A DNA stretch of 39,211 nucleotides, from contig JALOTF010000016.1 of the NCBI GenBank assembly GCA_025458025.1, positions 1 through 39,211 on the forward strand, given 5' to 3'. Source of the stretch: Beijerinckiaceae bacterium. Lineage in GTDB: Bacteria; Pseudomonadota; Alphaproteobacteria; Rhizobiales; Beijerinckiaceae. A program made the translations under genes and the position numbers. The notes below the pieces were generated by a model, which was not told the DNA's origin, did not search any database, and saw only the letters and a program-made list of their open reading frames with translations. Shown piece by piece: positions 1 to 8,487 of this stretch; position 1 is the first letter of the stretch; each line of letters begins with the position of its first letter.

Positions 1-1351
1 TGTTACCATCACCAACGGCAATGAGGCTCCTGTCATCACCTCGAATGGCGGAGGTGCAACGGCTTCCGTCAGCATCAGCGAGAACGGGACAGCCGTCACA
101 ACCGTGACCGCGACCGATGTCGATGCCGGTGCAACGCGTACCTTCTCGATCTCGGGAGGTGCTGATGCCGCCCTCTTCGCGATCAACGCGACCACCGGCG
201 AACTCACCTTCATCGCGCCACCAGACTTCGAGAGCCCGGCCGATGCGGGCGCGAACAATGTCTATGATGTGCGGGTCCGCACCACGGATCAGGGTGGCCT
301 CTTCGACGAGCAGGACATCGCCGTCACGATCACGAATGTGAACGAAGCGCCGGTCATCACATCGAATGGCGGAGGCGCCGACGAGCAGGATATCGCCGTC
401 ACCATCACGAACATCACTGGCCCGACATTGACGGGCGATGCGGGCAACAACACGCTCAACGGCACGGCTGAAGAAGAATCTATCTTCGGCCTTGACGGCG
501 ATGATGCTCTCTCCGGCGGCCTCGGCGCCGACCAGCTGAATGGTGGGAACGGCAACGACACGCTGATTGGTGGTGCCGGCGCGGATATCCTCGATGGCGG
601 TGCGGATACGGATACAGCCTCCTATGCCGATTCCGGGGCCAGGGTGATCATCGATCTGCATAACGGAACCGGCTCTGGTGTTGGCAGCGCCGCAGAGGGC
701 GACACGCTCACCTCTATCGAGTCCGTCATCGGGTCGAACCACGATGACTTCTTCTACGCGAGCAGCGATGCCAATGCCTTTGTTGGCGGGGCGGGCATCG
801 ATACCGTGAGCTACGTTCACTCGACCACGGGCGTCACCATTGATTTCGGCGCAGGAACGGGATCCGGTGGCTATGCCTCGGGTGACAGTTTTGCCGGAAT
901 TGAGCAGATCGTCGGCTCGACCCAGAGCGACACGTTCACCCTCGCCGCCAACACGACAGCACTGGGCGGAAACGGAAACGATACCTTCCTGATTGATGCA
1001 ACGATCCTGCTCGGTGGTTCGGCCGAAATTCAGGGCGGTGCCATGAACGACACGGTGAACCTCACGGGAACCGGCACCGTGGATACGTCACATCTGGGCG
1101 TGCTCAGTCAGGTTGAAACCATCGATTTCGAAGCAGCGGGCGTTGCGGCGACCTTGTCGAACTTCACGGCATCGCTGGCGACCGGCATTCTCGGTACGTC
1201 CGGACCGGGGCAGACCCTGACGTTGAACCTCGATGGCAATGACACGTTCTCCGTGGCGGCCGGGGAATATGTGACGACCGCCGGGAGCCTTTACACCTTC
1301 TATTCCGACGCTGGTTTGACGAACGAAATCGCGCGGGTCAGCGTGGTCTGA
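1..1351 (+). CDS. 3' part of a large type I-secreted adhesin with cadherin-like and RTX repeats (5' end outside window)
   Basis: The reading frame is open from base 2, so the gene starts left of the window; about 449 codons remain. The visible part begins at the end of one cadherin-like repeat (VTITN), then a full repeat of about 107 residues (bases 20-340, starting NEAPVITSNGGG), then a shortened repeat (341-412). Bases 422-613 encode glycine/aspartate-rich RTX nonapeptides such as GGNGNDTLIGGAGAD, which bind calcium outside the cell. Two related blocks of about 65 residues follow (DTASY.. and DTVSY..), then a Thr/Asn/Gly-rich C-terminus where type I secretion signals lie. The family is exported in one step by ABC/HlyD/TolC machines, and ABC and HlyD genes lie next door. 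Adhesin function is inferred from repeat type and context. Total length is unknown. Confidence 0.85.
   Translation, partial: VTITNGNEAPVITSNGGGATASVSISENGTAVTTVTATDVDAGATRTFSISGGADAALFAINATTGELTFIAPPDFESPADAGANNVYDVRVRTTDQGGLFDEQDIAVTITNVNEAPVITSNGGGADEQDIAVTITNITGPTLTGDAGNNTLNGTAEEESIFGLDGDDALSGGLGADQLNGGNGNDTLIGGAGADILDGGADTDTASYADSGARVIIDLHNGTGSGVGSAAEGDTLTSIESVIGSNHDDFFYASSDANAFVGGAGIDTVSYVHSTTGVTIDFGAGTGSGGYASGDSFAGIEQIVGSTQSDTFTLAANTTALGGNGNDTFLIDATILLGGSAEIQGGAMNDTVNLTGTGTVDTSHLGVLSQVETIDFEAAGVAATLSNFTASLATGILGTSGPGQTLTLNLDGNDTFSVAAGEYVTTAGSLYTFYSDAGLTNEIARVSVV
20..412 (+). repeat. Cadherin-like repeat unit plus an internally deleted copy
   Basis: Unit 1 (20-340) starts NEAPVITSNGGGA and ends DEQDIAVTITNV. 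Unit 2 (341-412) has the same start (341-379) joined directly to the same end (380-412). The 246 bases corresponding to 59-304 are missing, in frame. The shared segments are nearly identical at DNA level. Confidence 0.8.
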
Positions 1352-1358
1352 CCATCGT

Positions 1359-2660
1359 TTACTGCCGCAAGGCTTCGTTCTTGATGCGCTCGACCGGGCG
1401 CGTGATATATTTCAGCACGGTGTGTTGGCCCGACAGGATATCGACCTGCGCCAGCATGCCGGGGATGACAGGACGCCCCGGCCCGAACCCGTTTGCATCC
1501 GTTTCCAGGCGGACCCGGAAATACGGCTCCCCCTTCTCATCGGCGAGCGCATCCGGCGAGATATCGAGTACCTTGCCCTTCAGCCCCCCGTGAATCGAGA
1601 AATCATAGGCAGAGACCTTGATAATCGCCTTGAGACCGGGCCAGACCTCGGCGCGATCCGATGGCGAGACCCGCGCCTCGACGATGAGCGAGGCATCGAC
1701 CGGGACGATCTGCAGGATCGGTTCGCCTGACTTGATGACCCCGCCAATCGTATCGATGAAAACCTTGTTCACGGTGCCCTCGACCGGGGCCAGCACTTCG
1801 GTCCGGTTGGAACGGTCGCGCATCGCAATGATGCTTTCCTCAAGCTTGGCGATCTGCACGGCGATTTCACGCTGCTCCTTCTCCGCATCGGCCCGGAAAC
1901 GAAGGGCGATCTCGTCACGGCGACGGTTCAGCTCGGATACGGCCGCTTCGAGCCGCGCCGTATCATGAATGAGGCCGGCGAGCCGGGCCTCGATCTGTTG
2001 CAGCTGGCGCTCGTTATCCAGCAGTTCGTTCTGGCTCACCGCCCCCAGACGCACGAGCCGGCGCAAGCTCTCGACGCGCGGCAACACAATCTCGCGTTCG
2101 CGCTGCGATGAGGTCCAGCGGGTACGCATTTCGGCCAATTCGAGTTCCTTCTGGCGATGCTGGTCCTCCACCACGAGGAGCTGCGCGCGCAAGCCGTCGC
2201 GGCGCGCCCGGAACAGCGATCTTTCCTGCCCGGCAAAATGCCCGGAATCACGGCTGAGATCGGCGGAAACCGTGAACTCGTCCAATCCCTTTGCCTCGGC
2301 GTCCAGACGCTGCCAGGCGATCTGCTTGGCCTTCAGATCCACCTGGTTCTGCTGCAACTCGGCGCGCGCGAACGAGTTCTCGATGCGGACAAGAGGCTGC
2401 CCGGCGCGCACCACCTCTCCTTCGCGCACCAGAACCTCGGACAGGATCCCGCCTTCGAGATGCTGGATGATCTGGTTGCGGGTTTGCGACACGATCCGGC
2501 CCGATCCGCGCGTCACCTTGTCGAGTGTCGTGACCATGGCCCAGACCAGGAAGGCGGTAAGCCCGAGCGCGATCGTCCAGACAAGCTGGGCATGGCTCCG
2601 GCGCGCAATGACATCGGTCCTTCGCGGATAGGCAAATCCGTGGTTCGCAGCGTCAGACAT
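1359..2660 (-). CDS. HlyD-family type I secretion membrane fusion protein
   Basis: This 433-residue periplasmic adaptor would bridge the inner-membrane ABC exporter and an outer-membrane TolC-type channel. It has a cytoplasmic N-terminus, one membrane helix at about residues 26-46, the typical segment GSGRIVSQTRNQIIQHLEGG that starts the lipoyl/barrel domain, a long coiled-coil region (about 90-290, rich in Glu, Gln and Arg), a second lipoyl half, and a closing barrel with VSAYDFSIHGGLKGKV. Length is normal for the family. It lies on the opposite strand from both the adhesin (stop codons 7 bases apart, convergent) and the ABC exporter (divergent). Such genes are more often in one operon, so it must be expressed from its own promoter in 2661-2790. 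No good ribosome site is visible before the ATG at 2660. Confidence 0.95.
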   Translation of the reverse strand: MSDAANHGFAYPRRTDVIARRSHAQLVWTIALGLTAFLVWAMVTTLDKVTRGSGRIVSQTRNQIIQHLEGGILSEVLVREGEVVRAGQPLVRIENSFARAELQQNQVDLKAKQIAWQRLDAEAKGLDEFTVSADLSRDSGHFAGQERSLFRARRDGLRAQLLVVEDQHRQKELELAEMRTRWTSSQREREIVLPRVESLRRLVRLGAVSQNELLDNERQLQQIEARLAGLIHDTARLEAAVSELNRRRDEIALRFRADAEKEQREIAVQIAKLEESIIAMRDRSNRTEVLAPVEGTVNKVFIDTIGGVIKSGEPILQIVPVDASLIVEARVSPSDRAEVWPGLKAIIKVSAYDFSIHGGLKGKVLDISPDALADEKGEPYFRVRLETDANGFGPGRPVIPGMLAQVDILSGQHTVLKYITRPVERIKNEALRQ

Positions 2661-2790
2661 GATGGCTTTAAGCCCGATCGTCGTGTGATCGGGACACCAT
2701 CGCAGCCATCTCTTTACGAAGCATTAAGCATGTTTGGAAGAAAACGGAGAGACGCTCACCGATGGGGCGTTTCAGCCAGAAGGGCGCGGC
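2661..2790. promoter_or_regulatory. Divergent intergenic region between the HlyD adaptor and the ABC exporter, with an inverted repeat
   Basis: Both secretion genes must be transcribed outward from this 130-bp stretch. It contains a perfect 7-bp inverted repeat, CCCGATC (2673-2679) and GATCGGG (2687-2693), separated by 7 bases, a possible operator. I could not identify convincing -35/-10 pairs. The ABC gene has a ribosome site (AGAAGGG, about 2778-2784) before ATG 2791. Confidence 0.4.
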
Positions 2791-5106
2791 ATGACAGAGC
2801 AGGCGGATTCCAACCGACCTTTGTCAGACGGAGCCAAGACGCCCGCGGATGATTACAGTCTTGCTCTGGACCGTCTGAAGGCAAGATTGGTGAAAATGCG
2901 GGCGGCAGATGCCACAGGCGCCGATGCGATTGGCCCCGCCAGCCATCCCGCAGCGGATTTCGCACAGCTTGCGCGGCAGCTCGGTCGTTCCGCTCCGGCC
3001 CATCTCTCCGAAGACGCTCCGGAAACCCTGCCCGGCCCGGCCACGATCAATATCCTCGCGGAGCGCATCGGATTCGAGGTGCACTGGGAAACCCGCTTGC
3101 CGGGCAGCCTCCAGCCCGCCGACCTGCCGGCGTTGGTTCTGCTCCGCAACCAGACAAGCCGCCTCGTAACCGGTTTGCCCGGTGCGGGCACGCTCCGGAT
3201 TCTCGGCCCCGACGGGACTTATACCGTCGAGTGTTCGGCGCTGGATAAGGTTGCAACCGGCACGGTCTGTCTTCTGCGGGATGTTGCGAGCAGCGCCGGT
3301 GTAGAGACTGCAGAGGCAGCGCCAGCCAAGGCCTTTGCCACCCCCTCCCTGGCTCCAGCCTCAGGTGGCCAAACGCTAGCATTGGCACAGACGGCTCCGG
3401 TGGCGCCACGCGTCAGCATCATCGGCATGCTGGGCTCTGCGCTGGCGGGGCAACGGTTGCGGATAGCGCATCTCTTCATTGCGTCCTTCCTCATCAATCT
3501 ACTGGGCATGGCGTTGCCCCTGTTCTCGATGGCGGTTTTTGACCGCGTGATCCCGCATGCGGCATTCGAAACGCTATGGGCGCTGGCTCTGGGCGTCAGC
3601 CTCGCGCTGGGGCTGGAAATGCTTCTGCGCCATGCCCGCATGAAGCTCATGGATGCCGTGAGCTTCGCCTCGAGCCTGAGGTTTCAGGGGCGGCTGATGA
3701 GCCGGTTGCTTTTTGCCCGGACGAGCGATCTGCCGAAATCGGCAGGCGGTGTGGTCCCCGCTGCGCAGGAACTCGACCAATCCGCGCATCTCGCTCCGCA
3801 ATTGCTGATCAGTCTTGCGGTGGACCTGCCGTTCTTCCTGCTGATGATGCTGTTCATCGGGATGATCGGCGGATCCGTTGTCATCGTGCCTCTGATTGGC
3901 ACCATGGTGCTGATCCTGCTTCATGCGATCACACATATGCTGGCCCAGAAGGGCTTTCGTGAACATGTTGGCCAAAGCCGTCGCCAGATGCAGCATCTGA
4001 TCGATGCCATCACCGGAGCGGAGCGGGTTCGCATCACGAATGCCGGCGAGACCCTGATTTCCAGCTGGGAGGCAACGGCCGACAAGGCTGGCTACGCCGC
4101 CCATCTCGGCCGTTACTGGCAAGGGCTGGCGGCTCAGGGGGGCGCTATCATTGTGCAGGCTGTGGTCGTTGGCACGGTGGTGATCGGCGCCTACCGCGTG
4201 CAGGACGCCGCGATGACCATCGGTGCCCTCTCCGCAACGATCCTGCTCGTCAACCGGGCGATGATGCCAGTCTCGATCCTCGCAGGGCTGATCTTCCGGG
4301 CCCTCCAGCTGGGAGAGAGCCTTGTCCAGGCGGCGCCGCTGATGCAGGCCGGCATCGAGCGTGCGAGCGACATGGCCGGCGCTCCCGTGCAGACCGCCAT
4401 CGGCAAGATCGACATCCACAAGGTGACATTCGCCTATGCGGGCGAGAACCGGGCATCCTTGCACGAGGTTTCGCTGACGATCCGGCCCAATGAACGCATC
4501 GGTATCATCGGCAAGGCGGGTTGCGGCAAGTCCACCCTGCTTCGGCTGATCGCCCGGTTGCATGAGCCCACCGACGGGCGTGTCCTGCTCGATGAGCGGG
4601 ATATTCGCCACTATGATCCCGTTAGCTTGAGGCAGACGATCGCCCTGATGCCTCAGGAGGCATGCCTTCTCGATCTCAGCCTCTACGAGAATCTCACCAT
4701 CGGCCTCGACCCGGTCGAGCAGGAGCATTTCGATCGGGTGGTGCGCCTGACGGGCGTGCATGACTTTGCGAGCATCCACACCTCGGGCTACAGCCTTGCG
4801 GTTGGTCCAGGCGGGCAGCGCCTTTCCGGCGGAGAACGGCAGGCGGTGTCCCTCGCCCGGGCCCTGATGGCACGCCCCCGATTGCTGCTTCTCGATGAAC
4901 CCACCTCCGCGATGGATAATGGCGCCGAGATGCGCTTCGTTTCCGAAATGAAGAAGCCGGATATGGCAGGCTTCGGGCTGGTTATTGCTACGCATCGCCT
5001 GCCCGCGCTGGCCCTGGTTGACCGGATCATCTGGCTCGACCGGGGGCGCGTTGTCGCCGATGGCCCCAAGGAGCAGGTTTTCGCCAAACTGGGCATTGCT
5101 GCTTGA
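2791..5106 (+). CDS. Type I secretion ABC transporter (permease-ATPase) with C39-like N-terminal domain
   Basis: This is an inner-membrane exporter of about 771 residues that would power secretion of the RTX adhesin. I chose ATG 2791 because AGAAGGG lies just upstream; a TTG at 2734 would add 19 residues. Residues about 70-180 look like the non-catalytic C39-like domain of RTX exporters, with no catalytic Cys in the expected place. The membrane domain follows (HLFIASFLINLLGMALPLFS onward). The ATPase has Walker A GKAGCGKS near residue 574, Q-loop MPQEACLLD, signature LSGGERQ near 678, Walker B LLLLDEPTSAMD near 698, and H-loop His near 735. All are intact. It leads the plus-strand series ending with the GGDEF-EAL gene. 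LapB/SiiF-type exporters have this architecture. Confidence 0.95.
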   Translation: MTEQADSNRPLSDGAKTPADDYSLALDRLKARLVKMRAADATGADAIGPASHPAADFAQLARQLGRSAPAHLSEDAPETLPGPATINILAERIGFEVHWETRLPGSLQPADLPALVLLRNQTSRLVTGLPGAGTLRILGPDGTYTVECSALDKVATGTVCLLRDVASSAGVETAEAAPAKAFATPSLAPASGGQTLALAQTAPVAPRVSIIGMLGSALAGQRLRIAHLFIASFLINLLGMALPLFSMAVFDRVIPHAAFETLWALALGVSLALGLEMLLRHARMKLMDAVSFASSLRFQGRLMSRLLFARTSDLPKSAGGVVPAAQELDQSAHLAPQLLISLAVDLPFFLLMMLFIGMIGGSVVIVPLIGTMVLILLHAITHMLAQKGFREHVGQSRRQMQHLIDAITGAERVRITNAGETLISSWEATADKAGYAAHLGRYWQGLAAQGGAIIVQAVVVGTVVIGAYRVQDAAMTIGALSATILLVNRAMMPVSILAGLIFRALQLGESLVQAAPLMQAGIERASDMAGAPVQTAIGKIDIHKVTFAYAGENRASLHEVSLTIRPNERIGIIGKAGCGKSTLLRLIARLHEPTDGRVLLDERDIRHYDPVSLRQTIALMPQEACLLDLSLYENLTIGLDPVEQEHFDRVVRLTGVHDFASIHTSGYSLAVGPGGQRLSGGERQAVSLARALMARPRLLLLDEPTSAMDNGAEMRFVSEMKKPDMAGFGLVIATHRLPALALVDRIIWLDRGRVVADGPKEQVFAKLGIAA

Positions 5107-5183
5107 GGGTGCATTAACCGAACTGCAAACACCCGTCGGTAGTGATGGGTGGCGTGTGATGTCATCGCTGTGAAAGACCGTCA

Positions 5184-5930
5184 GTGCAGTCGAACGAGGA
5201 CGAAAACCACTGGCCGGGATACGTCGATGCACTCACCACGATGACGATGATGCTCGTCTTCGTGATGATGGTTCTCGCGATTGCCATCTTTGGCCTTTCG
5301 GAAAACGTCTCCCGCGTCCTCGTTGAAAAGATTGCGCAGTCAGCCGGCATCAAGGTCGAGACAGCGGGCGTGCCGACCGAAGAACTGGCACGCCGGGTGG
5401 CGGTGGCGCTCGAAAGTCGTAACGAAGGCCGCTACGAGGCTCAGGCTGCGCAGAGACCCGATCAGCCAGCCTTGCTCGAAGGATCGCCGCTTCTGACAGC
5501 TCCGGTCGCCGGCCTCGAGAAGGTCATCGATGCCGGTCAGGGTGTCGCAACCCGGGTCCCTTCTTCGCTCGTCAGAACGAACTTTGCGCCGAGCCTCCTG
5601 ACCCTGACATTCCAGCCGCGGGCCACCGCTGTCGATGATCTCGCTGCGGAGGAGATGAAGACCTTCATCAACGCCAGCGGACTGGGCGAGAATGGTGCGA
5701 TCTTCGAAATCCGGGGTCTGGCACGGCTCGATACCGGTGCAGCATCCGATGCGCGGCGGGTCGCCTATTACCGGGCCATGGCCGTGCGCGCACGCTTGAT
5801 TGCCCTGGGTGTGAAGCCCGAACGCATCCGGCTCAATGTGCTGGACCGGAACGGCGCCGAGAATGCCGACAAGGTGGAAGTCGGCGCACGCAGACCGGCG
5901 GAAACGGTCCCTTCGGCCTCCGGCGGATAA
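5184..5930 (+). CDS. MotB/OmpA-like single-span protein, SiiA-like candidate proton-channel subunit
   Basis: The 248-residue protein has a short cytoplasmic N-terminus, one membrane helix (about residues 15-38, ALTTMTMMLVFVMMVLAIAI) and a periplasmic remainder. An Asp (D15, in WPGYVDALTT) sits at the start of the helix, where MotB, ExbD and SiiA carry their proton-binding Asp. Residues about 140-245 resemble a divergent OmpA/MotB peptidoglycan-binding fold (IFEIRGLARLDTG; RAMAVRARLIALGVKPERI). The start is a GTG with only a weak GAAAG upstream; no better in-frame start exists. It lies 77 bases after the exporter and 103 before a MotA-like gene, the pairing expected for a two-part ion channel. 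In Salmonella SPI-4, SiiA/SiiB energise giant adhesin release. Function here is inferred from topology, the Asp and context. Confidence 0.7.
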   Translation: MQSNEDENHWPGYVDALTTMTMMLVFVMMVLAIAIFGLSENVSRVLVEKIAQSAGIKVETAGVPTEELARRVAVALESRNEGRYEAQAAQRPDQPALLEGSPLLTAPVAGLEKVIDAGQGVATRVPSSLVRTNFAPSLLTLTFQPRATAVDDLAAEEMKTFINASGLGENGAIFEIRGLARLDTGAASDARRVAYYRAMAVRARLIALGVKPERIRLNVLDRNGAENADKVEVGARRPAETVPSASGG

Positions 5931-6033
5931 CAGCCCTCAAACACAAGAGATTGTAGTTAACGCTTTGTTCGCGAGTTCCGGCGACAAGTGATGGTTGTGT
6001 CTCGATCTCTGCCAGAAGGGCAAGCGGTCTCCA

Positions 6034-7830
6034 ATGCTTTCCAAACACATTGCGCGCCAGGAAGCCCTGCGGCTGTCCATCCGGAAACAGACCTTGCGGA
6101 TGGTGGTTGTCCTCGGGGCCGTGATGCTTCTCGTCTTTGCGGGATGGCATTTTGTCTGGCAGGGCCTGATCGCCAACCTCTACCTGAATGGCACGATCAT
6201 CGGCGTCTTCATGTTCGGCACATTCCTGGCCTTCCGTCGCGTGATGACGATCCGCCGGGACGCCATCGGCTTTTCGGCCTTGCAGGAGGCCTTCGAGGAT
6301 TCACGGCGCGAGAGAACAGAGACCGTTGAGGACCCCTATTGGCGTCACTACCGGGCGCTGGAGCCGGGCATTGTCTTCAAGCAGCCCAAATCGCTCGGGC
6401 ACATGTTCGAGCTGGCTTATGACGAATTGCTGCGCGCCAAGAACCTGAGCATTTCGGTCGCCACCCTGCAGAACGTTGTCTCCGCGATCGAGCAGAGACT
6501 GGCCGATGAACGTAGCCAGGTGAACTACATCGCAGGGCTTCTTGTTTTCCTGGGCCTGATCGGCACCTTCATCGGCCTGATGGAAATGGTAGCCTCGGTG
6601 GGTGGCATCATCGGTGGCCTCGGCACGAATTCCGGGCCTGCCGGCGATACCATGCGGCAGCTGCTCACCAATCTCCAGGTGCCGCTCCAGGGGATGGCAA
6701 CCGGCTTCTCGTCATCGCTTTTCGGGCTGTTCGGCAGCCTTGTTCTCGGCATTCTCTCGCGCTTTGGCAGCCATGCACTCAACATCCTGAAGGATGAGTT
6801 TTCCGGCTGGCTCGCCGGCGTGGCCCATCTCGATAGCAACGCTCGCGGCGGGGATACGGGTGATCTCGCTCGCCTGATTGCCGATAACCTTTCGGGCGGC
6901 GGCGCGGCAGCCGGACAGCGCGGTGGTGCTCCTGGCTCGATCAGCGATGTCGGCGTGGTTGCAACCATGGCCCAAGGCTTCGGACGCCTGAACCAGGGCA
7001 TGGAATCCGTGGGCCAGCTTTTGCCGCGCATGGTGGAGCTTCAGGCCAATCAGCAGGAAATGATGAAGGCGATGCTCGGTGCCGTCGGCAAGATCGCCAC
7101 CGATACCGGCGAAACGCGCGAGCAGATCGCGATGCTGGTCGCAGCGCAGGCAACCCATGCGGAATACATGCAGGAGTTGATCAACCTCCAGCGCACCACG
7201 GAAGGGCGGCTGACCTCCGGCTTCAACGGCATGGCCCACATTATGGAAGTGACCGGGCAGGCCTATCTCGACGGGCTGCGGCGCCTTACCTCGGAAAACT
7301 ACGAGACCAATGCGCGCCTTGCCAAGCTGCTCGACGTCAAGGCGGCCGGAGACCGGATTACGGAAATCGCAATCGGCATTGAAGGCAAGGTGAAGAACGG
7401 GTTCGGCGGGCTGGCGGGCGCGCTGGAGCGCACGGCTCTGGCGATGGAAACCTCGATGCAGCGCATGGCGCAGGATCAGGCCGAATTGAAGGAAGCGCTG
7501 CTCAAAGGCGGCGCGGTCGGTGGCGGCCAGGTGGAACTGTCGAAGGACTTTGAGGATCGACTGTCGTCCGGGTTCAGTGAAATCTCGCGCTCGTTCGAAA
7601 CCGTGTTTGCCGCGTATTCGACCATCGTCAACCGCGCGATGGTGCAGAATGCACTCGGTGGCGGCGATGAGAGCAGCGTGGCCCCCGTTGCGATGCCCGT
7701 CAGCGCAGGCGTCGTCCTGCCTGAACATGAACGGCGCGCGGCGCAAAAACCCGAGATCGATATCGATCATGAGGCGCTTCGCCAGAAACTGTTCAGTGTC
7801 GCAGCAACGCGCGGCAAGGGCGTAGCCTAA
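6034..7830 (+). CDS. MotA/TolQ/ExbB-family channel protein with long cytoplasmic C-terminal tail, SiiB-like
   Basis: I use ATG 6034 (598 residues); an in-frame TTG at 5995 would add 13 residues. Four membrane helices are visible at about 23-42, 51-67, 155-180 and 205-231. A cytoplasmic loop of about 90 residues separates helices 2 and 3, as in MotA. Helix 3 has the family core GLLVFLGLIGTFIGLMEMV and helix 4 MATGFSSSLFGLFGSLVLGI. About 365 further residues follow, unlike ordinary MotA or ExbB. This tail is rich in Gln, Glu, Met and Ala with heptad-like stretches (LQANQQEMMKAMLG; METSMQRMAQDQAELKEALL) and probably forms coiled coils. Together with the preceding MotB-like protein it would form a proton-driven stator. 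The tail may contact the exporter or a c-di-GMP effector; that is inference. Confidence 0.75.
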   Translation: MLSKHIARQEALRLSIRKQTLRMVVVLGAVMLLVFAGWHFVWQGLIANLYLNGTIIGVFMFGTFLAFRRVMTIRRDAIGFSALQEAFEDSRRERTETVEDPYWRHYRALEPGIVFKQPKSLGHMFELAYDELLRAKNLSISVATLQNVVSAIEQRLADERSQVNYIAGLLVFLGLIGTFIGLMEMVASVGGIIGGLGTNSGPAGDTMRQLLTNLQVPLQGMATGFSSSLFGLFGSLVLGILSRFGSHALNILKDEFSGWLAGVAHLDSNARGGDTGDLARLIADNLSGGGAAAGQRGGAPGSISDVGVVATMAQGFGRLNQGMESVGQLLPRMVELQANQQEMMKAMLGAVGKIATDTGETREQIAMLVAAQATHAEYMQELINLQRTTEGRLTSGFNGMAHIMEVTGQAYLDGLRRLTSENYETNARLAKLLDVKAAGDRITEIAIGIEGKVKNGFGGLAGALERTALAMETSMQRMAQDQAELKEALLKGGAVGGGQVELSKDFEDRLSSGFSEISRSFETVFAAYSTIVNRAMVQNALGGGDESSVAPVAMPVSAGVVLPEHERRAAQKPEIDIDHEALRQKLFSVAATRGKGVA

Positions 7831-7845
7831 GCGGGCCAGAGGAAC

Positions 7846-8370
7846 ATGCCAATGTCATCCGGAAACGACCGCCACGAGCCTTTTGGGGCATCTGCTCACG
7901 AGGCTCAGCCCGCCCAGAGCGCCCGCATGAGTCCGGCCGAGATGCGGGCCGAAATCAACCAGAAAATCGCCCGCCCGCCGGTCGTCCAGGATCGACGCAA
8001 GTCTCCGCGCTCATCCAGAGCCGGCTGGCGCGGGCGGGACTTGCTGGCGCGCCTGTTTTCCCGCAAGTCGCGCGATCAGTCCGAAAGCCGGCGCAGCTGT
8101 TGCATTGTCGGCGTTCTGATGCTGCTCGACCGTGCACTGGCACTCGATGGGCTGGTGCTGGAACTCGGCAACAGGACGGCCCTCTTCCGGCAGGGATCGA
8201 GCTTCATCTTCGATCGGACCGGTGCCGAGATCTCGCTGCGGTTCGGTGAGCATGATCGACGTGGACGGATCGTTGAGGTGAATGCGCGGGGATATGTGAT
8301 CGAGTGGCTTGAGGAGATGCGCCCCAGCGAACTCGCCGAAATCCTGGCGCAGTTCGGGATCCCCGACTGA
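7846..8370 (+). CDS. Small cytoplasmic protein with a degenerate PilZ-like domain
   Basis: The 174-residue protein follows the MotA-like gene by 15 bases, with AGAGGA just before ATG 7846 (ATG 7852 is equally possible), so it is probably co-transcribed. Residues 1-80 are polar and probably disordered. They include DRRKSPR at about 49-55, which fits the RxxxR half of the PilZ c-di-GMP motif. Residues about 81-155 read like a small beta barrel (LDGLVLELGNRTALFRQG; GRIVEVNARGYVIEW). The second PilZ motif, D/NxSxxG, is not clearly present; LELGNRTALF sits where it would be. It could be a divergent PilZ effector, a non-binding PilZ-fold adaptor, or unrelated. Position between a stator gene and a GGDEF-EAL gene favours a c-di-GMP link. 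I am moderately unsure. Confidence 0.5.
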   Translation: MPMSSGNDRHEPFGASAHEAQPAQSARMSPAEMRAEINQKIARPPVVQDRRKSPRSSRAGWRGRDLLARLFSRKSRDQSESRRSCCIVGVLMLLDRALALDGLVLELGNRTALFRQGSSFIFDRTGAEISLRFGEHDRRGRIVEVNARGYVIEWLEEMRPSELAEILAQFGIPD

Positions 8371-8440
8371 ACCCGCTGTCCGATTGGGGCGAGCGCGTCG
8401 TCCATTCGATCAAAATCACTGAAAATTAGACTTTCCGGTC

Positions 8441-8487
8441 TATTCCTGTCGCGTGAGCCGGGCCATCCGGTGCAGGCGACAGGAATA
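8441..8487 (+). promoter_or_regulatory. 12-bp inverted repeat enclosing the ribosome site of the GGDEF-EAL gene
   Basis: TATTCCTGTCGC (8441-8452) and GCGACAGGAATA (8476-8487) are perfect inverted copies. The right arm contains the ribosome site ACAGGA and ends on the A of the ATG at 8487. A nested CCGG/CCGG stem (8458-8461 and 8467-8470) closes a 5-base loop between the arms. As RNA this would hide the ribosome site; as DNA it could be a dimer operator. Bases 8371-8440 hold no other element I recognise. Confidence 0.6.

Noticed and set aside
3574-5232. Long open frame on the minus strand opposite the ABC exporter
   Set aside because: It mirrors the codon pattern of a complete, motif-rich transporter gene on the other strand. 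Its product (rich in His, Gln, Arg, Asp) resembles no family. Typical GC-rich shadow frame.
5184-7830. Flagellar MotAB stator genes
   Set aside because: The MotB-like protein has only a vague peptidoglycan motif, the MotA-like protein has a giant tail, and no flagellar genes are nearby.
8371-8486. Possible c-di-GMP riboswitch before the GGDEF-EAL gene
   Set aside because: The region contains a strong inverted repeat but is too short, and I see no GEMM-type conserved loops; kept only as an inverted repeat.
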